A stretch of DNA of 64,000 bases, from assembly GCA_009746045.1 (NCBI GenBank), contig RPFO01000213.1:4326411-4390410 (forward strand), written 5' to 3'. Below are positions 1 through 10,452 of this stretch, one piece after another. The notes below the pieces were generated by a model. It did no database searches, was not told the DNA's origin, and was given only the letters and a program-made list of their open reading frames with translations. The translations under genes and the position numbers were made by a program. This DNA is from Mesostigma viride (lineage: Eukaryota > Streptophyta > Mesostigmatophyceae > Mesostigmatales > Mesostigmataceae). Numbering within the stretch: the stretch's first letter is position 1; each line of letters starts with the position of its first letter.

Positions 1-183
1 CGTCGTCTTCACCTTCGTCCCGCGAAAATGCCTGATTTCAGTGGTACATATTTGTTTGCAGCTGTCACAAAAAAAATACCAAAAATACCAGGATTTTTTC
101 TTGAATTCTATGAGATGTTTCTGACCTATGTTGAAAGTTTCAGACCAAAAATCGCATGTTTAATAGGTTTGCCACGTGTCAGA

Positions 184-229
184 TTACAACGCGATACATC
201 GCGTTCTAAAATGATGTATCGCGTTGTAA
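184..229. repeat. Perfect 17-bp inverted repeat (hairpin)
   Basis: Positions 184-200 (TTACAACGCGATACATC) are the exact reverse complement of 213-229, separated by a 12-nt loop. The stem is perfect. No flanking duplication was recognised, so whether it is a transposon end, a regulatory hairpin or chance is unknown. Confidence 0.75.
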
Positions 230-827
230 AAAAACACGGGTTCATGCCCTCAATAATGCACACGGGTGCTTATTTGTGCATGTGCGGTTCATGACTCCCC
301 CTAAAACCACGCTGTAAACTGATAGCAACAGGAAAGCAACACTAGTAGGCATATCAGTGAATAACAAAACTACCACAGAAAAATGAATCACAACACTTCG
401 ACTGGCATACCCCATCCTAGCTGGGCCCACCCCACCCTACCCTACCCAAGGTCCATGACCAATGATAGCAGCCTCATCAAGCCCCCACTCCCGTCGGGTG
501 GTGCGCTCTCCTCTGGCCTTGCGTCAGCCCTTTTACCATCTGGTCAGTGCGGGTATGCGAATGCTCTTCTCCTATTGGCGAACGCCAACCTGGCAACACA
601 TGCATGCACCCATAACCTTACAGGCCCTCTAATACTATCCGCGAGACAAGCAAAAGGAAACGTGGCACGTTGACCTCTTTGCATGCACCGACGAGCTCTG
701 TGGAGACATGCGAAAGAGGTCCCTGTCAAAACTGCTTGCACTGGGCACAACCCTGTCCTTGGAGAAATGTAACAGGGCTCCAAAACAGAAGCGCGACAAG
801 GATCACTTGCGCTCGTTGGGACTTTTT

Positions 828-910
828 CAGGCTCCTACTAGGCTCCCTTTAGGCTCCTTTCAGGCTCCTTGAAGCTTTCTAAAGCTGTTTTATGCTCTTA
901 CAGGCTCTAT
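828..910. repeat. Degenerate 'aggctcc' short repeats
   Basis: About six loosely spaced copies of CAGGCTCCT-like words occur downstream of the stop codon of gene A. They look like a decayed minisatellite of roughly 12 bp. Confidence 0.5.
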
Positions 911-915
911 ATGTC

Positions 916-948
916 GTACTGGACGTTTTTGGCGTGCACGATCGTGTC
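916..948 (-). repeat. Duplicate of the 3' coding end of gene A
   Basis: Read on the minus strand this translates as VDTIVHAKNVQYDI. It copies the end of gene A (VLVHAKNVQF-stop), which lies about 80 bp upstream in the sense of transcription. It is outside the reading frame of the gene and is taken as a local duplication of an exon edge. Confidence 0.7.
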
Positions 949-996
949 CACAATGTTATTTAGACATCTCCCCTCCTCTGGAGCTCCCTTAAGTAT

Positions 997-1917
997 CTAG
1001 AACTGCACGTTCTTGGCGTGCACGAGCACCGCGAACGGGAAGTCCCTTATCAGCGCGTCAACGTGCACCGCGTCGTACCGTAGCCAGTTAATCAGGAAGT
1101 CACCGTACACGAACCGCGACGCAAACCGCTGCATGTGGCGGTAGTTCCCCCTCGACCGCATGAACAGGTGGATCGCCGCGTCGAACGCGTACTGGTCCCG
1201 TGGGAACTCTCCCTCAACAGCCTCGAGCAGCCGCACAAAGCAAGGGTCGCTGAGCCGGAGGATCGCGTTCATGTTCATGTGGTAGTGATGCTCGCTGATC
1301 ACGCCCAGGTTGGTCCAGGGGGGGTTCTGCATGCACCCTTTCATCCAGACCCCCCCGGCACCCACCGGAGCCAGCGTCTCCCCGTACATGCGAGGCAGCC
1401 AGCCGGGGCGGATCGGCTTCACGTCGCTCTCCATCAGCAGCGCATAGTCGTAGTCTGTCCCGTGCGCCGTGTTCATGCCCAGCATGCGGAAGAGCAGGTT
1501 CACCTGGCCCGTGTTGTCCACGTGGCCCCTCCCAGGGAGGCTCTGCTCCGCGGCCGTCAGGTTGCCCAGCAGCACGCGCACGTTCTCAAAGCACTGCAGG
1601 CTCGCGCTCTCGGCCACGAAACGAGACCACTGTTGGGGGTCACTGAAGGGCGCAGGCAACGCCGCGGCATCACCTGCGAATAGCAGGACCAGGTCCGTCC
1701 GGTGGCGATGCGGCCAATCACCGGATAGACCCCGCCGGGCGCTGGCATCCTTTGCACCCGTGGCGGATGCCCCCTCGCTGTCGTCCACGTCGCGGCTATC
1801 ATCATCATCGTCATTGCCACCCTGGCAGGGCGGGAACTTGTCCCAGAACTGCAGGTTGTCCACCACACGCTGCGCCTCGGACGCGACAAAGGGGAGCACC
1901 ACCGCCAGCTTGGGGTT
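997..1917 (-). CDS. Gene A exon 7 (GT-A-like catalytic domain, stop)
   Basis: The acceptor is CCCCACCAG|AACCCC. The exon encodes the conserved transferase-like domain and ends VHAKNVQF-stop (TAG at 997-999). It is collinear with exon 7 of gene B except for the Asp-rich insert near the start. Confidence 0.85.
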   Translation of the reverse strand, partial: NPKLAVVLPFVASEAQRVVDNLQFWDKFPPCQGGNDDDDDSRDVDDSEGASATGAKDASARRGLSGDWPHRHRTDLVLLFAGDAAALPAPFSDPQQWSRFVAESASLQCFENVRVLLGNLTAAEQSLPGRGHVDNTGQVNLLFRMLGMNTAHGTDYDYALLMESDVKPIRPGWLPRMYGETLAPVGAGGVWMKGCMQNPPWTNLGVISEHHYHMNMNAILRLSDPCFVRLLEAVEGEFPRDQYAFDAAIHLFMRSRGNYRHMQRFASRFVYGDFLINWLRYDAVHVDALIRDFPFAVLVHAKNVQF

Positions 1918-4900
1918 CTGGTGGGGTGTGGGGTGTTGGGGGGGGAGAGTCAGGGCAGTGTAGTATACTTAGATGACAATGTGTGGAGGGGAAGGCCAGG
2001 GGGGGGGAGAAGGAGGAACTGACGGGGGGGAAAGGCATGTTTTGGGTGAAAAGGGGGGACGGGGGGCACAGGGGTGGGAGTGGGGGTGGGAGCGGGTTGT
2101 TGAAAGTGTAATCTGGGCTGTCACGGGGCTGTCACAAGGCAAGCGTGTGAAGGAAAGCGCGCACAAGAAAAGGCTATCACAAGGGTGTTAGGGTCTGCAA
2201 ATATTTGAGGATGGCCCCCGCAACATTTGAACATCGGGTTATGATTCTCAGAGAGAATGAAATTTCTGAGAGTTTACTTCCCAGGCAAGGCATGACTCAT
2301 CCGATCCTATGGAAAAAGGGGGGAAGTGCTTCGTTTTGACTTTTTTTTCCACAGCCCGCGCCATGCCGGCAGCAAAGTCATGTAGCTGGCCGCGGCTGCA
2401 CGGGCGCAAGACTCGTGCCTGCGGCCTGACCGTAGGGCGCTTCGCCACGCCAGCCATGGTAAGGCCAGCCGCTGGCCGGTGCCGGGACGGCCATTTCATG
2501 GACCGCCGGCTCCAGCGATCGCCGGACGCGGACTGCCGACAGATTCCGCACTAGGGCTTCGCGAGGCAACCCGCTCGGAAGTCAATGAAGCACCGCAAAG
2601 AAGCAGCATACCCAAACCGTGACAACCTGCAATGGATGTGGCATGCCCATTCCCTCGCACCGTAACGGATTCAACGCGACTTGTACTGTTGTGCTATCGC
2701 CAAACCTACTGGCGGAGCACTAGATTACCAAAAAGTGACCGAAAATAAGCCACCGAGATAACCACCCACTAACCACCACTAGTCGAAGGGCTCACCTCGG
2801 GCGCCTCCAGCGGGTCGCACGGCAGGTCGGGCGACCGCGAGTACTCGCCAAACTGCGCCATGTGCTTGAGCTGCCAGTGCAGCAGCCGGGCCTCCATCGC
2901 CTGGCTGAGCGGGCCCTCCACCATCTCCTGCATGAAGCCCAGCTGGCTCTCCAGCCGGCCGCAGCCCCACGGCCAGCCCTGCAAGGTCACCGACAAATTA
3001 AGGCCAAGGAAAGGGCTACACCAGTTGTTATGGCATTGGCATTGACATATAAGTACAGCCCCACGGCCAGCCCTGCAAACGTCACCGGTAGAAGCACACC
3101 AACAGACTCCTGATCGCGTGGCACCCACCGAAACGATGCCAGCAAAGGCCCAACAGGAAGAACGGATCCGCCTCCATGCATGGTTGGACTGTGAAAATGT
3201 CGCCGCTCATGATTGCAACCGGGGCAGGGAGGTAGGCAAGTGGGGTGCGCTGTGCGAGGCATGGTCACCGTAGCGGTGCCAAGTAGCGAGGCGTCCCACG
3301 GACAGCCTACCCCCCAACACGCAGACTCCATACACAAATAGCACTCTTCCCAGAGACAGATAGCACTCCAAACACAGAGAGAAGAGCCCCGGACATAGAC
3401 TCTAGACACAGATAGCACTCTTTCCAAACGCAGGTAGCACAACCTCCAGAGAACTTTGACACTGGATGGCATGAAGCCATATCCAAGGCACTGTGCCTTG
3501 GGGTGACTGTGGCGCAACGCGAAAGCCCAGCGGTCACTTTAGGCAAGCTGTGGGTTCACTGTAGCATGACGCGACAGCGCAGCGTTCACTGTAGGCAAGC
3601 GGTGGGTCCACTGTACGCAGCCCACCTGCGGCCTTGCGTCACAGTCGGTGTCGAGCGGGAAGTACGTGGTGGACAGCTCACGCGGGTAGCTGCGGACGAC
3701 AGAATGATTATGGTTCCATGTGTGATGGTGTACAGTAAAAGCAAGAGAGGCATCAGTGGACAGCTCACGCGGGTAGCTGCGGATGACGGGGGCGGTTACA
3801 AAATAATGCCACGCACCTGTCACCCGTGTAACCGCATAGTCAGACGATGTGTGGTTACATGGTTGAACCATGACAGGTGTGTGGCATCCAAGCTACTGTT
3901 TCGCAATCCTCGTTTTGAGAGGTACAGCATAGATAGGGCGCAGCAGGCACGCTGGTTTCACGAGAACAACCAGAGATGTTAGCGGGTAGGGAGCAGCAAC
4001 CAGGTCGGGGGCAGGGTAGATGGGCTGGTGGTGCCGAGAAAAAGCGTTCGCGAGTTTGGGCGCGGAGTTCAACGGTAACGCGCAAATCGCAGAGTGACAC
4101 TTGTCCACCCATCGGTGATCAATGCCATCACGCTGGGTGACGGAAAGAGAGAGGAGGGAGGCCGAGCGTCTGTCAAGAAAAGAGCACCTGCATCCATGCC
4201 TTGAGTACTCGGTGACCCCCAGGCCTCCCCCCCCTGTGCTTATAATCTGCATAGCATAGAATCCATATACTGGTAGAGCTTTTTCACAATATAGCTAATT
4301 AAAATATATTATGGGTATTCCGCACAATAATTACAGCAAACGCTACCTGTGCAGAATCTGCAGGTCATGCAGGATGGCCGTGACGATGACGTACAGACCC
4401 TTGTGGAACTGTCCCGAAGAGTAGAGGTCTCTCGCCTGGACGAGGGGCACGGGCGCCGATGGCATGCACACTATCAATTTTTACTTTTATCAAAAAGTAA
4501 AGACACACATACATTGCGCGATCCAACACTAGGTGTAATTCATTCATGTCACAGGCCTATCATCTGGCGAGGGGCAAGGGCGCAGATAAAAGATAGAGGC
4601 ATAGGGATGCGTGAATAGCAGTAGGTGCATAGAGTACATCATACTGATGCATGGACGCCAGTATGTACATAGACTACACGCATACACATGCACGGACACA
4701 CACCACGCCTGGACATGCGACCATCCTCGCCCTCCCCACACGCCCGCCACCCTCGCCCACGCCCCAACCACCTAGTGCAAAGTCACCCACCCTACCACAA
4801 ACCGCCACAACCTCCTTACCTGGAAGAACACGTACCAGACTCCACGCACCTGCACAAACAAACACGCCCTAGCTCACCCACCTGGGCAAACACGCCCACC

Positions 4901-7900
4901 CACGAACGTCACCCACCATCCAACCAACCCGCCCACCTGCGCAACATGTGACATGGTCCCTACTGAGTCCAAACTGCGCGCCCACGCCCACACAGCCCCC
5001 TTACCTACGCCGACACGCCCACGTGACCCTCACCTGCGCCCTAATTCCTATCAGTCCCCACCCGCGCAAACCCGCCCAACCATCCTTTACTGGCGCAAAC
5101 GCGCCCATGTGCCCCCATACTACCCCCCACCATCCTTTACTGGCGTAAACGCGCCCATGTGCCCCCATACTACCCCCCACCATCCTTTACTGGCGCAAAC
5201 GCGCCCATGTGCCCCCATACTACCCCCCACCATCCTTTACTGGCGCAAACGCGCCCATGTGCACCCATACTACCCCCCACCCTTGGGCCTGCACCATGAT
5301 GCAAAGAGAGTAATCTGTGGCCTGCCCACTTGTGCCAGTGAGAAAAGCTAGTGCAAGATAGTCGAGGGCCACTGCCTCCTTCTCGTTCTGTATAAGGGTC
5401 AAATGTTCCTTTACTGCTACATGCTCACGTGACGCAGTCCACCTGAGTATCAATAATTAGTTAGTTCATAAATTTCCCCCCCACCCCACCCACAGATGCG
5501 TAAACGCATCCATCTGCACAAACACTGTCGACATTCCCCGCCCCCCCCCGCCCCCCCCACCTGCGCGAACACGCCTGAGCGCATAGACTCGCGCTGCAGC
5601 AGCGGGTGCAGCTGCGACGCGGCCGCGGGGTCCAGCCGCTGCAGCAGCGCCAGCGTGTCCTCTCCCGGCTCCAGCAACCCTTCCATCGACGCATCCGGCT
5701 CAAACACGCCCTCCGCCATGTACTTGGCGAGGAAGAGGGACTCGTAGGTGAGCGCGAGCAGCTGAAGCTCCTTCTCGGGCGCCATCGACTCGGGGGAGGC
5801 CTGCAGCGTCCCTGCAAGGTAGGACAGCTGCGACGCCAGGCGCTCGGCCGTCGGGGTCCCCTGCAGGAGGGGAGTAGGGGAGTAGGGAAGGTGGGGAGGG
5901 GTGGAGGGGTGGAGGGGTGGAGGGGTGGAGGGATGGAGGGGGGGGGGGGGGAGGCGATATTGAGAAGCTGCAAAGGGATCGGTGGAGCGACGTGGACAAG
6001 CGGCAGAGAGTATGACTTCCCATTCTGGTTTATGACTTGACTTCCCATTCTGGTTTATGACTTGACTTTCCATTCTGGCTTATGACTTGACTTCCCATTC
6101 TGGTTTATGACTTGACTTTCCATTCTGGTTTTAGATGGATGCGGAATCGAGGGCGGGGGCAAGATCGCGCAGCGTGAGGGGAAGGAAAATAGGGTACGCA
6201 GCGTCTACGGATCCGTGGCCGTGACGCACACCAGCACAAACAAAGCGCACGAGCACGCAAGACAATGCACACTGAGCCCCCTCGTCCCCTTTGTCGTGAG
6301 CATATGCTGTGCGGGAACAAGACGGCACCTCATTGGTGGGCAAGAGAATGGCAACATGACGGCATTTCTTGACAACCTCTGACTACCCTGCTCGGATGGC
6401 ATTCACCTATTACTGCCCCACCTCCTCTACAGCCATCACCTACTCAATGGCCACCCGTACTACCCTCCCGAATTCACTGCCCCCCTCGCACCGTGCTCCC
6501 CTACACTGTTTCAAATCCTACCCTAATCCCTACACCCCAACCCACCCGCGCCGCGCTCACCTCCGACCTCCCCGCTTGTACGTGCGGCAGCAGTGACACA
6601 CGCGCAGCAAGCGCCTGGAGCAACCCGGCCGCCTCGTCCCAGGCCCGCCGCTCCCACGCGCCACGCAGTTTGGGCATGAAGCCGTATGCCGTTCCGGGGG
6701 GGCGCTTGGCCGCTAGCGACGCCAGGGACCAGGCGTCGCCGCTGGGGTCGCCGACGCCACCCTGGCCAGGGCGGGCCTTCTTGCTGCCTCGCGTCGATGA
6801 GGGGGGCGCTCGTCGAGGTGCGGCGCGCGGCAGCATGGTGTCCTCGGTGGCTCGGTTCGCAAAGGGGGACGAGGGACGTGCCTGGGTGGGGGCACTGTGT
6901 GGGTCCCTGGGGGTGCCTGAGGGACGGGGAAAAGGGGGGGGGGGGGGGGCAGCGCAAGGGGCAAGAGGGGAAAGGAGACGCGATGGGATGGGCGCCGTGG
7001 GGAAAATTTAGAAAGGCATCGTCCTAGCATTATGGGGCATGGTGAGCTTCAGGTATGAGAATAGCAACAGTGGTAGTGATGAGAGTAGTTCTAATCCTCG
7101 TGATCTTCTTGGACTGTCGCGATGGAGGAACTCCTATGCCACGATTCCTATTGATAGCTAAAGGGCCAGCACGAAGAACGAGGGCAGCGCCCGGCCCAGT
7201 GGGATCGAAAGGCAGCCTCTTTCGAGGTAGAAAGGTTCCAGAATATAGTGACCAACCATGTACACATAGTGAACAACAATATACATGTCAAACATGGACG
7301 ACATGTGCAGGCTCCTCACCTTAACGACAATGTGTTCACCGATAATGTGCGAGCATTCATGTTCTTTTATAGATGTGCAATGTGACCATCCTCCATGTGG
7401 TTGAACGGTAAACTTGATTAGCCAGGCAAGGATGAGTGGGCGATGCGAGAGGGTTGGCTGACCCACTCCGGCAAGGATGAGCGGGCGATACGAGAGGGTT
7501 GGCTGACCCCCTCCGGCAAGGATGAGCGGGCGATACGAGAGGGTTCGCTGACCCACTCCGCCGCCCACTACCATGGTCGGAAACCAGCCCTGATGACCGT
7601 GGGATTAGTTAGACCCGACAGGCGTGTTGCAGTGCGCGGCGGTTTTTGGATCTTCCCGAATTCCTGGTCCTTAGCATGCGCCACCCACCACCACCCACCG
7701 CCCTCGCACGAGCCAACCCCAGCGGCACGTTGCCCCTGGACCATCTACCTGGTGGGTGCCGCAATGAATCATGTGGCCAACAACCGAGCCACAGTGGAAC
7801 GAAACAAGAAGAACAAGTGCCCCTTTCAACTGTCCTTGTAAGGTTGTACCGGCCCCCTTCACTGGCCCCATGTACTGCCCCCTTTGACCGGTCCTACGCA

Positions 7901-8897
7901 GTCATTACCCCATGACCGTCAAATTATACGGTTTTCACGTTCATGGGACTGTCAACAGGGGTGGTCACTGGGCCATTCCCAGCGACCGATCTATCAAAAT
8001 CTATCGACCTTGCCGGGTTCGTCAGTGAGCGGGGGGGGACAGGCAACGTCCGAGACCCTGTGGCAAGGCAACCGGTATTGATACGACAGTGGCAACGCGA
8101 CCGGCAAGCGACGGCCATAAATCTGCTCCTTATTTGAGGGGAATGGGGAAGAAGGGGGGGGGGGGGGGGGGGGAATATCATGTGCTGAAAATACATACTG
8201 TGTACATGGTGGAATGGAGGCTTTTGACAGATGGCGGCACTAGACCTCACGGCGGCAAGCGGCAGCATAACCAGCCTACAAATACAGCCACAAGAATGAC
8301 AGCAGCAACTGCAGGCATGTCACACGTCTGCCACCCAGCTCAGCCATACTGATTAGTCACATGAGCACTGCTGCACACAGCACTGCCCCGGTGGCATATC
8401 GTGGAGTCGACTGGCCAAAATGAATGCCAGTGCAGATAGTCATCCTAAAGGCAAATTAGCATTCCTTCCACGCCAAGTGCTTACAAACGAGAATGATGCT
8501 TCACAATCCCAACATGGTCACCTACTAGAAGCACAGAAGAATGGACCCACAACTCCGGAATGCTCGCAAAATCCGGAGCATTCACACAGTGCAGCCTGGT
8601 TAGAGACGAAAAGACTCGGATAATGAGCTGGCAGATGTGATATTGTAACTAATGTAGCCATGCCGTACCTGTAAAGAGATCCGACGAGCACGAGGCCCCG
8701 CCGTCCATGCTTGGACAGTGAGGGGACACAGGAGCCTCGCCGGATTGGGGTCGAGGACGGTTATTGGTGTTTCGCCGCGGGTTCTTTACGTACGCGGCTG
8801 ACAATTTTTCATAAAACGATGTCAAGTCTTCCTCGCCGTGGGTACCGGATGAGCTCAAGGAGAGTAGAAGTAAAAGGATAAAGTAATGCCGCAACAT
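997..8897 (-). CDS. Gene A: glycosyltransferase-like secretory/type II membrane protein (7 exons)
   Basis: Exons on the minus strand are 8669-8897, 6561-6916, 5561-5860, 4347-4435, 3626-3689, 2796-2978 and 997-1917 (2142 nt, 713 residues). Every junction is GT-AG and the frame is open throughout. An alternative in-frame ATG at 8918 adds seven residues; 8897 matches the start of gene B. The N-terminus has a hydrophobic stretch (FILLLLLSL), a signal peptide or anchor. The middle is helical and rich in Trp and Leu. The last exon is a GT-A-like domain starting NPKLAVVLPFVASE, with an acidic linker (about 30 residues), an aspartate motif in LLMESDVKPIRPGWL that resembles the DxD metal site, GGVWMKG, and HHYHMNMNAIL. 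The fold and the WMKG-type motif recall algal nucleotide-sugar transferases, but donor and acceptor are unknown. A role in glycosylation in the Golgi is inferred. It is a head-to-head paralogue of gene B. Confidence 0.8.
2796..2978 (-). CDS. Gene A exon 6
   Basis: 183 nt encoding GWPWGCGRLESQLGFMQEMV through DLPCDPLEAPE. It is identical in length to exon 6 of gene B and strongly conserved at both ends. Confidence 0.85.
3056..3085 (-). repeat. Duplicate of the exon 6 acceptor, gene A
   Basis: On the minus strand this reads TTTGCAGGGCTGGCCGTGGG, almost the same as the true intron 5 / exon 6 boundary at 2978. It lies inside intron 5 and would act as a decoy 3' splice site. Confidence 0.75.
3500..3620. 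repeat. Imperfect ~60-bp tandem repeat in intron 5 of gene A
   Basis: Two full copies and a partial copy of a unit containing GTTCACTGTAGGCAAGC and GCGACAGCGCAGCG-like words, ending just before exon 5 in plus coordinates. Confidence 0.55.
3626..3689 (-). CDS. Gene A exon 5
   Basis: 64 nt encoding YPRELSTTYFPLDTDCDARPQ. It has the same length and phases as exon 5 of gene B (FIRELSKTYFPTNYACSVPPT). Confidence 0.75.
3756..3797 (-). repeat. Duplicate of the exon 5 acceptor, gene A
   Basis: Plus-strand GTGGACAGCTCACGCGGGTA continues TAGCTGCGGATGACG. It repeats 3669-3700 with one change. It copies the first half of exon 5 and its AG acceptor into intron 4. Confidence 0.8.
4347..4435 (-). CDS. Gene A exon 4
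   Basis: 89 nt encoding ARDLYSSGQFHKGLYVIVTA and following residues, ending in phase 2. It is five codons longer than the matching exon of gene B (74 nt). Confidence 0.7.
4553..4577 (-). repeat. Duplicate of the exon 4 acceptor, gene A
   Basis: CTGGCGAGGGGCAAGGGCGC resembles CTGGACGAGGGGCACGGGCG at 4436-4455, the last intron bases before exon 4. It is a second acceptor-like copy upstream of the real one. Confidence 0.6.
4840..5060 (-). repeat. Scattered copies of the exon 3 donor of gene A
   Basis: Minus-strand words such as GTGTTTGCCCAGGTGGG (about 4880), GTTTGTGCAGGTGCG (about 4848), GTTGCGCAGGTGGGC (about 4930) and GGGCGCAGGTGAGGG (about 5028) repeat the true boundary GTTCGCGCAG|GTGGGG at 5561. 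They lie in intron 3. Confidence 0.65.
5081..5280. repeat. 50-bp tandem repeat, 4 copies
   Basis: Copies at 5081-5130, 5131-5180, 5181-5230 and 5231-5280 are nearly identical. Each contains GCGTTTGCGCCAG on the minus strand, a derivative of the end of exon 3 of gene A. The array is in intron 3. Confidence 0.9.
5285..5462 (+). mobile_element. Truncated 3' end of the ORF1-only retroelement family
   Basis: It aligns by eye with the last about 170 bp of the elements at 29404-31442 and 37189-39248: CCTGCCCAC, CAGTGAGA.AAGCTAG, GGTTCCTTTACT-like and CACGTGACGCAGTC words in the same order, followed by an AATTAGTTAG tail. It is a 5'-truncated insertion in intron 3 of gene A, in antisense. Confidence 0.65.
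5561..5860 (-). CDS. Gene A exon 3
   Basis: 300 nt, starting and ending in phase 0. It encodes a helical region with the block EGVFEPDASMEGLLEPGED, matching EGVYEPGVSMEGVLDPPAE in gene B. The donor is GCGCAG|GTGGGG. Confidence 0.8.
5880..5950 (-). repeat. CCCTCCA pyrimidine minisatellite next to the exon 3 acceptor
   Basis: On the gene strand this is a run of CCCCTCCAC units plus C tracts, ending about 20 nt before the CTGCAG acceptor. It forms an expanded polypyrimidine tract. Confidence 0.7.
6016..6132. repeat. 25-bp tandem repeat, about 4.7 copies
   Basis: The unit is CTTCCCATTCTGGTTTATGA plus CTTGA, with copies starting at 6016, 6041, 6066, 6091 and 6116. It lies in intron 2 of gene A. 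Confidence 0.9.
6561..6916 (-). CDS. Gene A exon 2
   Basis: The acceptor is a pyrimidine tract ending CCCTCAG at 6917-6923, and the phase matches exon 1. The exon encodes a low-complexity Pro/Arg/Ser stretch, then GTAYGFMPKLRGAWERRAWD, which aligns with gene B (GTGYGFVAMLRSAWEARAWG). The donor is GAG|GTGAGC. Confidence 0.75.
7426..7560. repeat. 45-bp tandem repeat, 3 copies
   Basis: Copies at 7426-7470, 7471-7515 and 7516-7560, each beginning GCAAGGATGAG and containing GGTTGGCTGACC, in intron 1 of gene A. The rest of this 1.75-kb intron shows nothing else recognisable apart from a G run at about 8155-8173. Confidence 0.9.
8669..8897 (-). CDS. Gene A exon 1 (signal/anchor)
   Basis: Encodes MLRHYFILLLLLSL followed by SSSGTHGEEDLTSFYEKL. 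The donor is CAG|GTACGG and the exon ends in phase 1. It aligns with exon 1 of gene B, including the DLT.FY.K.SA block and the Cys-containing end. Confidence 0.75.
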
Positions 8898-9369
8898 GTG
8901 CCGCACCCTGTTTAACATTGTGGCGTGTGGCTCTTCCACGCCGGCAAGGGCAGGCTCTGGAAAAGGACTTCTTTGTGAACTCTATGCAATTCCGCTGACG
9001 GCGAATTCGATTTCCCCAACAGTCCACATCCTTCCTGAAGGCAATGCAGTCATTCAGCACTTATCCATGCAGCACGAATGCCTTGGTCTTGGTGCGTTTG
9101 CCATTCTTAAATTGCAGCTTCTGCACGAACATGTTTCCACACATGGAGGCGTACATTGAATAGAATATAAACAAAAAAGGACCAATACAAATGAATTTTT
9201 CAGCAGCTCGATCCGCACGTGAATGGCCGTGGCTTGGCAGAGTGCACCAATTTTTCCAAAATTTTTTCCAATTTTTCCAATGCCCAGGGAATCGTCCGCC
9301 GTGTGTCTACAATGCCCAGGGAATCGCCCGCCGTGTGTTGCAAATGTGTCCGACGCATCACCGCCCACC
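8898..9369. other. Upstream flank of gene A
   Basis: Presumed 5' flank and untranslated region of gene A. No TATA-like element can be assigned with confidence. A 31-bp direct duplication built on CCCAGGGAATCG.CCGCCGTG occurs at about 9282-9344. Confidence 0.4.
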
Positions 9370-9375
9370 GGCGCC

Positions 9376-9377
<2 letters not shown>

Positions 9378-9429
<52 letters not shown>

Positions 9430-9839
9430 TTTTATAGGTGTACGTTTATTCCAAATATAGCCAGTAGGTAATCCCTGCTAAGCCTAGGGTATCAAGATGT
9501 CAGTGGCTAAAACGGAGCCTTACTAGACCACGGAAGCCACTGGACTTCTAATGGGTTGTCATTGGGCATGTGGGTAAAGATCCTGTTTTTGCCCATGAGG
9601 TCATGAAAGATCTCAAGTGGGCTGGGCTTATCCTGGTCCGCGCCAGGGTCCCAGATTTTGTTTTGTTCATTTGCAACCATCCAGTAGCGTCGCATGCCGG
9701 AGTTCCATAGGTAAATGAAGCGTGAGAGAACCCCAGCTTTGTCGAAAACTGTGCGCCTATTGAACACCACATCGTTTCGCACCGTCCAGATTGTATATAA
9801 CATGCATGTGCGGAGCCATATCCACGCTTGTTGTGAAAA
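9378..9839 (-). mobile_element. 5'-truncated L1-type LINE with poly(A) tail
   Basis: On the minus strand it encodes the last about 105 residues of a LINE ORF, including AWIWLRTCMLYTIWTVRNDV, PSPLEIFHDLMG and stop. This matches the C-terminus of the full-length LINE at 10604-15130 (AEWIWLRTTMLYAIWTIRNE). A poly(A) tail of about 50 nt (T run at 9378-9427) and a 9-bp target-site duplication, GGCGCCGAT at 9370-9378 and 9840-9848, bound it exactly where the homology ends. It is a textbook truncated product of target-primed reverse transcription. Confidence 0.9.
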
Positions 9840-10288
9840 GGCGCCGATATTAATTACGCTGGAGTTTAGTCAGTGTAATCATACGCCGGTCATAGCCAGG
9901 CAGAGATATACCGGTAGTATACCGGCCGTCGGCCGAGGGCGGAATGTTGAAAGGACGAACGGAACGCCGGGTCGGTGATCACATCCCGATTCAGTACTAG
10001 TGGCGAGATTCCCGGGAATGGCCATGATTGTTCGGAAGGGCGTGCCTGACAAGACGTGACAAGTGACAACAACCGGGGAGCGACGACAGTCATCATTAAT
10101 TCATTATCGTCAGCATTAATGCGAGCGTCCCGATCAGTAATCAGGCGCAACGTGGCCGTTGGTCGCACCGCACACGGCACATTCAGACCGTCAGTTACTG
10201 GTCTGTAACCGGCGCGTGGGCTGACTGCATGGATGACAACGGTATGGACTATGCACCGAGGTGTAGTACATATTTGGTAACTCCTACT

Positions 10289-10312
10289 GTTGTTGTTGTT
10301 GTTGTTGTTGTT
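10289..10312. repeat. (GTT)n microsatellite
   Basis: Eight GTT units directly followed by TTTCCCACGCCGCCCAAGGG. A variant of that flank recurs after the LINE at about 15360. Confidence 0.85.
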
Positions 10313-10436
10313 TCCCACGCCGCCCAAGGGCAGCAGAGATCTATAGTGACCGAGGGCCGGATATATTTAGTATCGGTGGTACTATCGGGGCACTAGCTGG
10401 GACATGGACGGTTGCATCATCGGATTCCTATGCGTG

Positions 10437-10452
10437 AATTTTTTTATTTTTT
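10437..10452. repeat. Target-site duplication, left copy
   Basis: AATTTTTTTATTTTTT recurs exactly at 15268-15283. Because it is T-rich, the match is suggestive but not proof. Confidence 0.65.

Larger units (their letters stand above)
1..996. other. Region downstream of gene A
   Basis: No coding gene is supported here. The stretch holds the presumed 3' untranslated region of gene A (minus strand), a perfect hairpin at 184-229, degenerate 'aggctcc' repeats at about 828-910, and a copy of the last coding segment of gene A at 916-948. Short open frames at 28-852 show no recognisable domain. Confidence 0.5.

Noticed and set aside
1135..1963. Plus-strand frames of 164-182 codons
   Set aside because: Shadows of the last exon of gene A on the other strand.
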